Under the pieces are notes generated by a model. The model was not told where the DNA came from. It worked only from the letters and a program-made list of their open reading frames with translations, and made no database searches. This document shows positions 24,970 to 33,550 of a stretch of DNA of 64,000 nucleotides, in pieces. Made by a program: the position numbers and the translations under genes. Position 1 is the first letter of the stretch. Each line of letters starts with the position of its first letter. The stretch is taken from contig CAVYDJ010000003.1 in NCBI GenBank assembly GCA_963767285.1, positions 62,001 to 126,000 of the forward strand, written 5' to 3'. The stretch comes from WHSW01 sp963767285 (GTDB lineage Bacteria > Actinomycetota > Thermoleophilia > Solirubrobacterales > 70-9).

Positions 24970-26424
24970 CTAGCCGGAGATCGTTGCCGCTGGCTCGGGC
25001 GGATTCCCCCGTATGGCCACCCCGAGCCCGAGCAGCGCCCAGACGGCAGGATCGATCACGAAGCCCGTATAGCCGAAACTGTCGAGCAGGAGCGCGCAGA
25101 AGCAGGCCGCGACCGCGGTGCGGGCCAGTGACGACCCGACGCCGCCGGCGAACAGGGTGACCAGGGCGCAGACCAGCAGCGCCACGTAGACGGCGAGCCC
25201 GATCACCCCCTGCTCGGCGGCGACCGTGATCGGCTCGGAGTGGGAGACGGTCGTCCGCGCCGGCTCGATCTCCTCGAAGAAGGCGCGTCCGAAGGCGCCC
25301 GAGCCCCAGCCGGCGAATGGGCGGTCCCCGGCGAGCTCGAGCCCACCCTCCACCAGGTCGGCGTGGCCGCTGTCGATGCTGCGGTCGCTCTGGATGTCGG
25401 AGGTCGGCGTCCCGCCGGCGATCACCAGCGCGACGAGCGCGACGGCGCCGAGGCCGGCGACCGCGGCGGCACCGCGCCAGCGCCAGCGCAGCACCGCGAC
25501 CACCGCAAGGCCGGCCAGCAGGGCCGCGAAGCTGGTCAGCGAGTAGCTGAATGCGAGCCCGATCAGGCCGACGGCGAAGACCCCGGCGGCGAGCGCCAGG
25601 TCGCGCCGCGGTCCGCCCCAGGCGATGCAGGCGCCCACGGCGGTGAGCGCCAGCGCGAGGTAGCGGCCGAAGACGTTGGGGTCGAAGAAGATCGAGTTGG
25701 CGCGGAAGTAGACGTGCAGCTGGTTGGCGTCGAAGAGCTCCGGATTCAGGAACAGGTCGCGGGCGAAGTACTGGTAGATCGCGACGGCCGAGCACGCGAC
25801 GGCGACGAGGCCGACCGCGATCAGCGTCTTTCGCAACAACGCCGGCGTCCATTCGAGCTCGGCGAGCAGCACGAACAGGACGGCGAACGGGACGAGGAAG
25901 AAGCCCGTGTTCTCGATCGCGTTCGCGACGTCCTCGGAGTAGCTCGCCTGGATCGCGTAGAGGACGATCGTGGCCGCGAGGACCCAGCGCAGCCGGGTCG
26001 ACCACACCGGCTCGGCTCGCGGCCGCTCATCGCGCATCGCCGCCGTGATCACCCCGGCGGCGATGACCACGTAGAGCGGGACGAGCAGGTTCGCGGTCTC
26101 TCCCCCGATCTCGAGCGGGACCCGCAGCGGCAGGACGGCGACGGCGATGATCGGGAGTGCGGACGCGTAGCGGCGAAACAGGACGGTGAGCGCCGCTACG
26201 CCGCCCACGATGAGGATCGCGGCGACGGCGATCTGGGCGGCGCTGTGGCGGAAGTCGATCACCCGCGGCTCGTCCCAGACGTTGCCGAGCACGATCACCG
26301 GGCCAAGGATCAGCGCCGCGACCATGGCCCACACACGGAGCCGGTGGTCGCGGACGACCAGTGCCGTCGCGGCGGCGCCGGTCGCGCTGAGCATCCCCAG
26401 CCACTCGAGCGCCGAGGCGTTCAT
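24970..26424 (-). CDS. O-antigen ligase/polymerase family (Wzy-like)
   Basis: 484 aa with about twelve membrane spans. The Wzy_C (PF04932) region is recognisable: FDPNVFGRYLALAL, a large extracytoplasmic loop with GDRPFAGWGSGAFG, and SHSEPITVAAEQGVIGLAVY. These proteins polymerise or ligate lipid-linked glycans on the outer face. The ATG overlaps the stop of the upstream small protein (ATGA). Beside the flippase it gives the cluster its Wzx/Wzy-dependent character. I cannot tell polymerase from ligase by sequence alone. Confidence 0.85.
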   Translation of the reverse strand: MNASALEWLGMLSATGAAATALVVRDHRLRVWAMVAALILGPVIVLGNVWDEPRVIDFRHSAAQIAVAAILIVGGVAALTVLFRRYASALPIIAVAVLPLRVPLEIGGETANLLVPLYVVIAAGVITAAMRDERPRAEPVWSTRLRWVLAATIVLYAIQASYSEDVANAIENTGFFLVPFAVLFVLLAELEWTPALLRKTLIAVGLVAVACSAVAIYQYFARDLFLNPELFDANQLHVYFRANSIFFDPNVFGRYLALALTAVGACIAWGGPRRDLALAAGVFAVGLIGLAFSYSLTSFAALLAGLAVVAVLRWRWRGAAAVAGLGAVALVALVIAGGTPTSDIQSDRSIDSGHADLVEGGLELAGDRPFAGWGSGAFGRAFFEEIEPARTTVSHSEPITVAAEQGVIGLAVYVALLVCALVTLFAGGVGSSLARTAVAACFCALLLDSFGYTGFVIDPAVWALLGLGVAIRGNPPEPAATISG

Positions 26425-26852
26425 GGCAGCACCGTGATCCGGCGCGGCCAGATCATCTCCCGGTCTTCACTCGGCAGCTCGACGAGGAGCCGGTATCGGG
26501 CGGGCGGGACAAAGCTCCCGTCGTCGGAGCGCCCGTCCCACGTATAGGTGACCCGGTCGTGCTTCTCCAGCGCGACATCGCTGTCGAGCGTGCGGACGAG
26601 GTCCTCGTGGCTGTCGACGATCCCGACTAGCGCGTGGCCGTCCGCCTCGCGGACGAAGAAGGTGATCGGGACCTCCACGCGGTGCGCCCCGCCGGGCTTG
26701 ATCACCGCCGGGTCGTCGGCGGCGGGCTGGGTGACCTCGAGCACCAGGTCCGGGGTGCGCGCCCTGACGACGAGGACCGCGGTGACCAGGGTGGCGGCGA
26801 GCGCGCAGAAGAACAGCGCCGCGCCGAGCGAGACGCGGCCGCCCCCTGACAC
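26421..26852 (-). CDS. Membrane-anchored protein with FlgD-like Ig domain
   Basis: 143 aa. One N-terminal membrane span (GAALFFCALAATLVTAVLVV) precedes an extracytoplasmic beta domain. The end, VTYTWDGRSDDGSFVPPARY followed by RLLVEL, matches the FlgD-type Ig repeat (W-D-G-R-x-D-x-G). It lies directly after a LytR_C gene with no gap and overlaps the polymerase gene, so it belongs to the export operon. I infer a structural or scaffold role at the outer membrane face; no enzyme motif is seen. Confidence 0.72.
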   Translation of the reverse strand: MSGGGRVSLGAALFFCALAATLVTAVLVVRARTPDLVLEVTQPAADDPAVIKPGGAHRVEVPITFFVREADGHALVGIVDSHEDLVRTLDSDVALEKHDRVTYTWDGRSDDGSFVPPARYRLLVELPSEDREMIWPRRITVLP

Positions 26853-27644
26853 CTACGCGCGGTCCTCGCCCGCGATCACGACGACGTCGGCCGCGCCGGC
26901 CAGGTCGCGTATCTCCTTGTCGAGCGGCTCGACCTCCTTCACCCCGAGGTCGCGACCGACCTTCCGCGCGGCGGGCCTCTGCTGGTCGGCGTAGAAGACC
27001 TCGGTCTTCTCGACCCCCGGCGCGGTGTTGGTGATCGCGCCGACCGAGTATCCGAACGCCTCGATGTCGGACGCCACCTTGCCCGCGAGCCCGTTGATCG
27101 AGGTGCCGTTGAGGACCGCTACCTCGACGTCTGCCGGGTTGACGGCGCCGACGCGCGGGCCCTGAGGGCCCTCGTCCGTCGAGAGGAGGTCGTAGGTGAC
27201 GACGATCGCCCCGACGCCGAGCAGAAGCGCGACGATGCCGACCGCGACCAGGACGCGCGGCTGGGTGGCACGGCTGACGAACCGGCGCCAGCGCGGATGC
27301 GGCTGCAGCGCCGCGCGCTCCATCGTGATCCGCTCCAGGGCCGGACGATCATGGGTGACCCTGGTGGCCGCAGGGATCCCCCCCGAGGGCGTGGCCTGTG
27401 GCTCGGGCTCGGCGACCACGGTCGCGCCGGTCAGCTCCTCGAGCTCCGCCTCCGCGCGGTCGAGGCGCTCGACGCTGAGCGTCAGGTTCTCCGCCGCGTA
27501 GGTCTCCTCGCCCCCCATCCACTCGCGCAGCCGGCGGACGTCGCGACGCTGGGAGAGATAGAGCGGCAGGAGAAGCAGCAGGCCGAGCAGCGAGCCGAGG
27601 GCGATGAAGCCGCCGACCGTGTCGAAGATCTCGGTGACCTGCAC
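26853..27644 (-). CDS. LytR C-terminal domain protein, two membrane spans
   Basis: 263 aa. The first membrane span is at about residues 9-30, then a charged stretch starting RRDVRRLREWMGG, a second span near 133-155 (VLVAVGIVALLLGVGAIVV), and a LytR_C domain from about 170 (VEVAVLNGTSINGLAGKVAS). LytR_C domains occur alone or behind LCP ligase domains that attach glycans to peptidoglycan. Here the LCP catalytic part is absent. The gene directly downstream of it in the operon is the FlgD-like protein, and a paralogue lies directly upstream, so it arose by tandem duplication. Confidence 0.8.
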   Translation of the reverse strand: MQVTEIFDTVGGFIALGSLLGLLLLLPLYLSQRRDVRRLREWMGGEETYAAENLTLSVERLDRAEAELEELTGATVVAEPEPQATPSGGIPAATRVTHDRPALERITMERAALQPHPRWRRFVSRATQPRVLVAVGIVALLLGVGAIVVTYDLLSTDEGPQGPRVGAVNPADVEVAVLNGTSINGLAGKVASDIEAFGYSVGAITNTAPGVEKTEVFYADQQRPAARKVGRDLGVKEVEPLDKEIRDLAGAADVVVIAGEDRA

Positions 27645-27656
27645 TGCGCCTCCGAT

Positions 27657-28458
27657 TTACTCGGAGCCGAATTCGGCGTCGTCGCGCCCGACCACCAGCG
27701 CCAGCGGGGCGCCGCCGGAGACGTCGCGGATCTCGCCGATCATCGGCGTCACCTCCGGCTCGCCGAGCTGGTCGGCCACGTCCTGGGCGAGCTCGTTCGC
27801 GTCGTCCTCGAAGTCGGGCTCGAACATGATCGTCGTCTCGTCGAAGCCGGTCGGCGCGTCCGTCTTCTCGCCGACGGCGAACTGCGTGGGCTGGATCACC
27901 TGCTTGGCGACCTCGCCGGCGAGCCCCTGGACGCCGGCGATCTCCGAGCCGGAAACCGCATCCTCCTGAGTCGCGTTGAGAACGGCGACCTCGACCTTCT
28001 CCGGCTTCGGCTTGCCGCCGCCGTCCTTGCCGCCGCCCTTCCCGCCGTCGCTCGTGTCATCTCCGCCCAACAACCCGAAGCCGCTCGTCAGCACGCCGGC
28101 GGCGATCAGCCCGGCGGCGAAGCAGCGCGACGATGTAGCGGGGGTCGACCGGCAGCCGGCGGTCGATCGCCGCCCAGCGCTCGCCGATCGCGTGTCCGAC
28201 TCCCCCCAGCCATTGCCCGGCGCGGCTCGGTGGCGCCTCCTCGGGCTCCTCCGGCTCGGCCACCTCCTCGCCGCGCGCCTCGGCGACGGCTGCCTCGGCC
28301 TCGGTCGCCTCGGTGGCGCGCTCGGGCGCCCGCCCCGCCCATTCGCGCAGGCGGCGGACCTCGCGGGCCTGCTGAATGATCAGGAAGGCGAGGATCGCAA
28401 GGCCCAGGAAAGCGGCGACGCCGAGGTAGGGCCCGATCTCGTCGATCAGGTCGGTCAT
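27657..28458 (-). pseudogene. LytR C-terminal domain protein, frame broken
   Basis: Paralogue of the next gene, in two frames. The first part (28458 to about 28120) gives a membrane span, the same REVRRLREWAG stretch, and then PVDPRYIVALL. The second part (about 28118 to 27657) continues in another frame with FAAGLIAAGVLTSGFGLLGG, a Gly/Lys linker, and a LytR_C domain (VEVAVLNATQED). One extra C, or two missing bases, in the minus-strand text CTGCTTCGCC at about 28116-28126 would explain it. Joined, the protein would have the same plan as its neighbour. It may be sequencing error or a recent lesion. It lies 25 bases after the dehydratase gene. Confidence 0.75.
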
Positions 28459-28483
28459 ATCGTGAGCGCGGAAGTCTTGCCGA

Positions 28484-30364
28484 TCAGGCCAGTGTGTGGC
28501 GCGTCGTGCCCTCGCCGCCCATCAGCGCCACGACCTGCTCGGCGAGGCCGGCCTCGTCACCGGAGGCGACGAGCTCCAGGAGGTCGTCGACGGTCCGCTC
28601 GACCCAGTCGGGATCAAGCGGGTCGGAGCGAACGGCGCGCACGATCCGCTCGGCGGTCGTCGGCTGGGGGCGCTCGTTGCGGTTGAACAGCTCCTCGTGG
28701 ATCTTCTCGCCGGGCCGGACGCCGATGATCTCGATCGCGATGTCGGTCTCGGGCTCGTAGCCGGCGAGCCGGATCATGTTCCGCGCCAGCTCGATGATCT
28801 TCACCGGCTCGCCCATCTCGAGCACGTAGACCTCGCCCGAGGCCGCGCCCAGGTCGCCCGCCTGGATGACCAGCTGCACGGCCTCCGGGATGGTCATGAA
28901 GTAGCGCGTCATTTCGGCGTCGGTGACCGTCACCGGCCCGCCCTGCTCGATCTGCGCACGGAAGATCGGCACCACGCTCCCGGACGAGGCGAGCACGTTG
29001 CCGAAGCGGACGATCGTGAAGCGCGTGGTCGGATTGCGCGCTCCGACCGCGGCGACGATCCATTCGGCCATCGCCTTGGTCGCCCCCATCACGGTGCGCG
29101 GGTTGACGGACTTGTCGGTCGAGACCAACACGAACCGCTCGACCCCGGAGGCGGCCGCGGTCTTCGCGGTCACCTGGGTGGCGATCGCGTTGTTGCGCAG
29201 CGCCTCGAGCGGGTTCGTCTCCATCAGCGGCACGTGCTTGTAGGCGGCGGCGTGGAAGACGACATCGGGCTTGAAGCGCTGCATCACCTCGAGCATCCGG
29301 TCGCCCTCCTTGCAGTCGGCGAGGACCGACTCGATCCGCGTGAAGTGCCAGTTCGAGGTCATCTCGCGGTCGATCTCGAACAGGTTGTCCTCGGCATGGT
29401 CCAGCAGGACCAGCAGCTTCGGGCGCACCCGGGCGATCTGCCGGACCAGCTCGGAACCGATCGAGCCGCCGGCGCCGGTGATCAGGACGCGCTTGTCCTC
29501 GAGGTAGGCGCCGACCCGGTCGAGCTCCATCACCACCGGGTCGCGGCCGAGCACGTCCTCCACCCGCACCTCGCGCAGCTGGCGGGTCAGCTGGACGCCA
29601 CCGCGCAGGAGCTCGAACACGGTCGGCAGCGTGCGGACCTCGATCTCGCGCTCGCGGCAGGCGGCGACGACCTTGCCGCGCAGAACGCCCGGTGCCGAGG
29701 GGATCGCGATCACGACCTCGTCGGGCGACGTGCGGTCGAGGATCGAGCCGATCTCGGCCGTGGTCCCGAGCACCTTGACCCCGGCGGCGCGCATGTTGCG
29801 CTTCGACGGATCGTCGTCGACGAAGCCGACCGCGTGGGCCCCGAGGTTCGGGTTCAGCTGCAGCTCGCGGACGACCATCTGCCCGCCCGAGCCGGCGCCG
29901 ATCACCAGCACGCTGCGCGAGCGGTCGCGCTGAGTCCGCTGCGGGCGCTCGGCGATCGACCGCCGGGCCAGCCGGGCGCCGCCGAGGAAGACGCAGCAGA
30001 GGATGAAGTCGATGATCACGACGGATCGCGGCAGGCTGTCGGGGTACGGCTTGACCAGGACGAAGACCAGGACGAGGAGGGCGCTCGCGACGGCCAGCGC
30101 CCGGACCAGCGGCCAGAGGTCGGGCAGGCGGAAGTAGCGCCACCATTGATGGTGCTGGCCCAGAACCTCGAGGACCAGCGACTTGCCGACCGCGACGAAG
30201 GCGACCGAGCCGACCAGCATTTCCACATAGCGATCGGGGATATCGCCGCCGGCATCGAGGAAGCGGAGGAAGAAGGCGAGCGCGAAGGCCACCGCGCAGA
30301 GGAGGGCGTCGGCGGCGAATTCCAGCGCCCGACGCCGGTAGACAGGGTCGGACAGGCGGTGCAT
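28484..30364 (-). CDS. Nucleoside-diphosphate-sugar 4,6-dehydratase (FlaA1/CapD/PglF-like)
   Basis: 626 aa. Four N-terminal membrane spans (residues 12-135), a first Rossmann unit VLVIGAGSGG (residue 153), and a second, catalytic Rossmann unit with LITGAGGSIGSE (residue 294). The active site reads LVSTDKSVNP then TVMGATK: Met426 stands where most extended SDRs have the catalytic Tyr, with K430 conserved. That SMK triad is a hallmark of the PglF/WbpM/CapD class acting on UDP-GlcNAc. It makes the 4-keto-6-deoxy amino sugar precursor for the polysaccharide. First gene of the export operon, with a leaderless -10 (TACACT). Confidence 0.93.
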   Translation of the reverse strand: MHRLSDPVYRRRALEFAADALLCAVAFALAFFLRFLDAGGDIPDRYVEMLVGSVAFVAVGKSLVLEVLGQHHQWWRYFRLPDLWPLVRALAVASALLVLVFVLVKPYPDSLPRSVVIIDFILCCVFLGGARLARRSIAERPQRTQRDRSRSVLVIGAGSGGQMVVRELQLNPNLGAHAVGFVDDDPSKRNMRAAGVKVLGTTAEIGSILDRTSPDEVVIAIPSAPGVLRGKVVAACREREIEVRTLPTVFELLRGGVQLTRQLREVRVEDVLGRDPVVMELDRVGAYLEDKRVLITGAGGSIGSELVRQIARVRPKLLVLLDHAEDNLFEIDREMTSNWHFTRIESVLADCKEGDRMLEVMQRFKPDVVFHAAAYKHVPLMETNPLEALRNNAIATQVTAKTAAASGVERFVLVSTDKSVNPRTVMGATKAMAEWIVAAVGARNPTTRFTIVRFGNVLASSGSVVPIFRAQIEQGGPVTVTDAEMTRYFMTIPEAVQLVIQAGDLGAASGEVYVLEMGEPVKIIELARNMIRLAGYEPETDIAIEIIGVRPGEKIHEELFNRNERPQPTTAERIVRAVRSDPLDPDWVERTVDDLLELVASGDEAGLAEQVVALMGGEGTTRHTLA

Positions 30365-30372
30365 CCCGAGCG

Positions 30373-30378
30373 AGTGTA
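30373..30378 (-). promoter_or_regulatory. -10 element (TACACT) of the dehydratase gene, leaderless
   Basis: Minus-strand TACACT, 8 bases, then ATG 30364. It is the likely start of the polysaccharide export operon running to 23.4 kb. Confidence 0.5.
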
Positions 30379-30403
30379 CGACCGAACGCGCGATGGCGGC
30401 GGG

Positions 30404-30409
30404 TAACGT
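30404..30409 (+). promoter_or_regulatory. -10 element (TAACGT) of the DedA gene
   Basis: TAACGT, 11 bases, then ATG 30421. The leader would be zero to a few bases. Confidence 0.4.
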
Positions 30410-30420
30410 GTCCGGCTCGC

Positions 30421-31080
30421 ATGGCCCCGCTCAGCCTCCCGCTCGCCCTCCCGGCAGCCTCGATCACGGACGCGATCCTCGACCCGATCGTCAACGCCGC
30501 GACCGACTTCATCGACGCCGTCGGCGTGGTTGGCGTCTTCATTCTGATGTTGCTCGAGAGCGCCTGCATCCCGGTGCCGAGCGAGGCGATCATGCTGTTC
30601 GCCGGCTTCGCCGTCTCCGAGGGAGACATGACGATGTTCGGGATCATCACCGCGGGGGTGCTCGGCAACGTCGTGGGCTCGTGGATCGCCTACGCGGCCG
30701 GCTACTACGGGCGCATCGAGTTGCTCGACCGCAACCGCTTCATCCACATCAACCGCAAGCACCTGGACTGGGCCGACAGCTGGTTTCAGCGCCACGGCGA
30801 CGCGACGGTCTTCTTCTCCCGAATGCTGCCGATCATCCGCACGTTCATCTCGCTGCCGGCCGGCGTCGCGCGGATGCCGTTCTGGCGCTTCACCTGGCTC
30901 ACCCTGGCCGGCTGCATCCCCTGGGTCGCGATGCTCGCGTTCATCGGGCGCGAGGTCGGCGACAACTGGGAGGAGTGGCGCGACAAGCTCCACTACCTCG
31001 ACTACGCGGTCGTCGCGATCGTGATCGGCGGGCTGATCTGGTGGCTGATCCGCCGCTGGCGCGATCCGAAGCCGGCCTAG
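30421..31080 (+). CDS. DedA family membrane protein
   Basis: 219 aa. LLESACIPVPSEAIMLFAGF carries the E-x-x-x-x-P-x-P-x-E pattern, and FFSRMLPIIRTFISLPAGVA is the conserved amphipathic re-entrant region with the essential Arg residues. SNARE-associated/DedA proteins are now linked to flipping undecaprenyl phosphate back to the cytoplasmic face. UppP follows one base later, so the pair may recycle the lipid carrier used by the adjacent cluster. That is inference from context. The start is preceded by a -10 element and no Shine-Dalgarno sequence. Confidence 0.9.
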   Translation: MAPLSLPLALPAASITDAILDPIVNAATDFIDAVGVVGVFILMLLESACIPVPSEAIMLFAGFAVSEGDMTMFGIITAGVLGNVVGSWIAYAAGYYGRIELLDRNRFIHINRKHLDWADSWFQRHGDATVFFSRMLPIIRTFISLPAGVARMPFWRFTWLTLAGCIPWVAMLAFIGREVGDNWEEWRDKLHYLDYAVVAIVIGGLIWWLIRRWRDPKPA

Positions 31081-31081
31081 G

Positions 31082-31894
31082 TTGTCCGGCGCCGTCGACG
31101 CCCCGGGGTTGACCGTCACCAGGGCGGCGATCCTGGGCGTCGTTCAGGGGCCGACCGAGCTGCTTCCGGTCTCCAGCTCGGCCCACCTCTCGCTGGTTCC
31201 ACGGCTCGCCGGCTGGGACTGGGGAGCGATCGACCCCGAGGCACGCAAGAGCTTCGAGGTCGCGCTGCACGCCGGCACGGCCGCCGCGCTGCTGATCGGA
31301 CAGCGCCGCGAGATCTCGGCCGAGCTGGCCTCCTTCGACGCTCGCCGCGCCGCGGTCGTCGCGCTCTCGTTCGTCCCGCCGGCGGTCGCCGGCTACACCC
31401 TCGAGCGCCCGATCGAGTCCCGGCTTGGCGGCCTGCGGACGATCGCCGCCGGCCTCGCGATCGGTGCCCTGGCGATGCTGTGGGCGGACACGCGGCCGCA
31501 GGAGCGCGGGCGCGGCGACGCCACCCCTGCCGACGGCCTCGCGCTCGGAATCGGCCAGGCGGCCGCGCTCGCTCCGGGCGTGTCGCGAAACGGCGCGACG
31601 CTGACCGCGGCGCGAGCACGCCGCTTCACCCGCGAGCACGCCAACCTGCTCTCGCGCACCGTGGCTCTGCCGGTGATCGTCGGCGCCACGATGCTGAAGG
31701 GAGCGCGGCTGCGCCGGCGCGGGGTCGCGCCCGAGCTTCGCCGCGCGATGGCCGCCGGGATTGCCACCTCGTTCGCCTCGACGCTCGCGTCGCAGCGGTT
31801 GATCGGGCTGGTCGAGCGCGATCGGGCCCTGTGGCCGTACGCCGCCTACCGGCTCGCCCTGGCGACCGTCGTCGCGGTAAAGATGGCGCGGTGA
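31082..31894 (+). CDS. uppP: Undecaprenyl-diphosphatase (UppP/BacA)
   Basis: 270 aa with a TTG start, one base after the DedA stop. The catalytic region is VQGPTELLPVSSSAHL: Q22 and E26 fit the (E/Q)xxxE motif and S32 matches the active-site Ser. The second motif reads PGVSRNGATLT, with R169 kept but Asn170 where the family has Ser (PGxSRSxxT). It dephosphorylates undecaprenyl diphosphate outside the membrane, returning the carrier for wall and polysaccharide synthesis. Several membrane spans are visible. Its stop overlaps the purM start (GTGA). Confidence 0.88.
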   Translation: MSGAVDAPGLTVTRAAILGVVQGPTELLPVSSSAHLSLVPRLAGWDWGAIDPEARKSFEVALHAGTAAALLIGQRREISAELASFDARRAAVVALSFVPPAVAGYTLERPIESRLGGLRTIAAGLAIGALAMLWADTRPQERGRGDATPADGLALGIGQAAALAPGVSRNGATLTAARARRFTREHANLLSRTVALPVIVGATMLKGARLRRRGVAPELRRAMAAGIATSFASTLASQRLIGLVERDRALWPYAAYRLALATVVAVKMAR

Positions 31895-32889
31895 CCGATG
31901 CTTACAGCGAAGCCGGCGTCAGCCAGGCCGGCGCCGACGCCGCGGTCGAGGCGCTGGTCCGCAGCCTGAAGCTGATCGAGACCGGCAAGCCGTCGCGGGT
32001 CGTGCCGCTGCCGGGCCACTACGCGAGCGTGCTGCGTATCGACGAGCGCACCGGCGTCGCCTTCGGCACCGACGGCGTCGGCACCAAGATGCTGGTCGCC
32101 GAGCGGATGGGCGATTTCACGACGATCGGGATCGACTGCATCGCGATGAACGTCAACGACCTGATCTGCGTCGGTGCCGAGCCGATCGCGATGCTCGACT
32201 TCATCCTCTGCCGCGAGGCCGACCCGCAGGTCTGCGGGGCGATCGGCGTGGGTCTGCGCGCCGGCGCCGAGCGATCCGGAATCGAGATCCCGGGCGGCGA
32301 GATCGCACAGGTCGGCGACATCGTCTCCGGTTGGGAGCTGAGCGGCTCCGCGATCGGCCTGGTCGGTCTCGACGCGATCGTCGACGGCGGGCGGGTCGAG
32401 CCGGGCGACGCGCTGATCGGCCTCCCGGCGTCCGGTTTGCACTCGAACGGCTACACGCTGGCGCGCCGGGTCCTGGAGGAGGTCCCCCTCGAGGACGACC
32501 GGCTCGGGGCGCCGCTCGGCGAGCTCCTGCTGGCGCCGACCGAGATCTACGTCCCGGCGATCCTCGACCTGCTCGGCTCAGCGGTCGACGTCCGCGGCCT
32601 CGCCCACATCACCGGCGACGGCCTCAACAACCTGACCAGGCTCGCGGCCCCGGTCGGCTACGAGATCTCCGACCCGTTCGAGGTCCCGCCGCTGTTCGCG
32701 CTGATCGCAGAGCTCGGCGAGGTTCCCGACGACGAGATGTACGAGGTCTTCAACATGGGCTGCGGGTTCGTCTGCGTCGTCGCGGCCGCGGACGAGGCGC
32801 CCGCCCTCGAGCTGCTTCGGGGGCATTACCCCGCCACAAAGCGGATCGGCCTGGTCACCGACCGTGACGGCGTGGTCGAGCGGCGCTAA
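31891..32889 (+). CDS. purM: Phosphoribosylformylglycinamidine cyclo-ligase
   Basis: 332 aa from GTG 31891, overlapping the uppP stop. SYSEAGV-like opening (AYSEAGVSQAGADAAV), GTDGVGTKMLVA, DCIAMNVNDLICVGAEPI, GGEIAQVGDIV, GLHSNGYTLAR, and AHITGDGLNNLTRL are all PurM landmarks. It closes the imidazole ring to make aminoimidazole ribonucleotide, the fifth step of purine synthesis. No other purine gene is in the window, so coupling to uppP is probably positional only. The much longer frame upstream is a shadow of uppP. Confidence 0.95.
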   Translation: MTDAYSEAGVSQAGADAAVEALVRSLKLIETGKPSRVVPLPGHYASVLRIDERTGVAFGTDGVGTKMLVAERMGDFTTIGIDCIAMNVNDLICVGAEPIAMLDFILCREADPQVCGAIGVGLRAGAERSGIEIPGGEIAQVGDIVSGWELSGSAIGLVGLDAIVDGGRVEPGDALIGLPASGLHSNGYTLARRVLEEVPLEDDRLGAPLGELLLAPTEIYVPAILDLLGSAVDVRGLAHITGDGLNNLTRLAAPVGYEISDPFEVPPLFALIAELGEVPDDEMYEVFNMGCGFVCVVAAADEAPALELLRGHYPATKRIGLVTDRDGVVERR

Positions 32890-32901
32890 GCCGCTCGCTC
32901 G

Positions 32902-33114
32902 CTACTCCTTGTCGTACTTGAACGAGACGCCGAGGCGGACCCGGAACCCGGAGACTTTGCCGTCCTCGATCGTGACGTCCTGGCGTACGACCTCGCCGAT
33001 GCGCAACTCACGCACGGACCCGGCGACGGCCTCGACGGCGTTCTTCGTCGCCTGCTCCCATGAGTCGGCGCTGACTCCGACGACCTCTGTAACGCGGTAG
33101 ACGCTCTCTGACAT
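32902..33114 (-). CDS. Dodecin family flavin-binding protein
   Basis: 70 aa. YRVTEVVGVSADSWEQATKN followed by the strands VRQDVTIEDGKVSGFRVRLG and VSFKYDK is the beta-alpha-beta-beta dodecin fold, which assembles as a dodecamer and stores flavins or their breakdown products. The start has an AAGGAGG Shine-Dalgarno sequence at good spacing, unlike the mostly leaderless genes around it. It converges on purM with a 12-base gap. Calcium-dodecin-like (SafA-type) binding instead of flavin cannot be excluded. Confidence 0.85.
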   Translation of the reverse strand: MSESVYRVTEVVGVSADSWEQATKNAVEAVAGSVRELRIGEVVRQDVTIEDGKVSGFRVRLGVSFKYDKE

Positions 33115-33150
33115 CTGCTCCTCCTTGGGGTGGGGGTCGCCCCTACCCTC

Positions 33151-33546
33151 TCACGAACTCGTTCGGGCGGCAGCCCGCGCCTGCTCGCGGTCGAAGAAAC
33201 CCCGCACCCGCCGCAGGCGCCCCGCTTCCAGGTCGTAGACGTTGTAGATCGTCTGCGCGATCGTCACGCCGGCGGCAGACGTCGCGTTCAGCCTCCCGGT
33301 GACCAGGACCTGGCCGCTCTCCGCCTCCACGAGATCCTCGACCTCCAGCTTGAACGACCGCGTGCTCTCGTCGAGCTGCGCGAAGAAGTCGCGGACGCCG
33401 GCCTCGCCGACGTTTGAGCCCTCGAGCGCCGCGGCCGGCGTGGAGAGCTCGACGTCCGGCACGCAGAGCGCGAGATAGCGATCGACGTCGCGGTCGTTGA
33501 GGGCGGCAATCGCCTCTCGGACCACGTCGGCGCTCGTTCGGTCCAC
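33151..33546 (-). CDS. NTF2/SnoaL-like domain protein
   Basis: 131 aa with a GTG start. The cone-shaped NTF2-like fold is suggested by VREAIAALNDRDVDRYLALC then PDVELSTPAAAL, an EGSNVGEAGVRDFFAQLD helix and late strands (YNVYDLEAGRLRRVRGFFDR). Members may be polyketide cyclases, isomerases or ligand-binding proteins; the active-site residues are not clear enough to choose. It begins 4 bases after the stop of the GlxA-type regulator, so the two are likely one transcript. Confidence 0.78.
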   Translation of the reverse strand: MDRTSADVVREAIAALNDRDVDRYLALCVPDVELSTPAAALEGSNVGEAGVRDFFAQLDESTRSFKLEVEDLVEAESGQVLVTGRLNATSAAGVTIAQTIYNVYDLEAGRLRRVRGFFDREQARAAARTSS

Positions 33547-33550
33547 GCGG

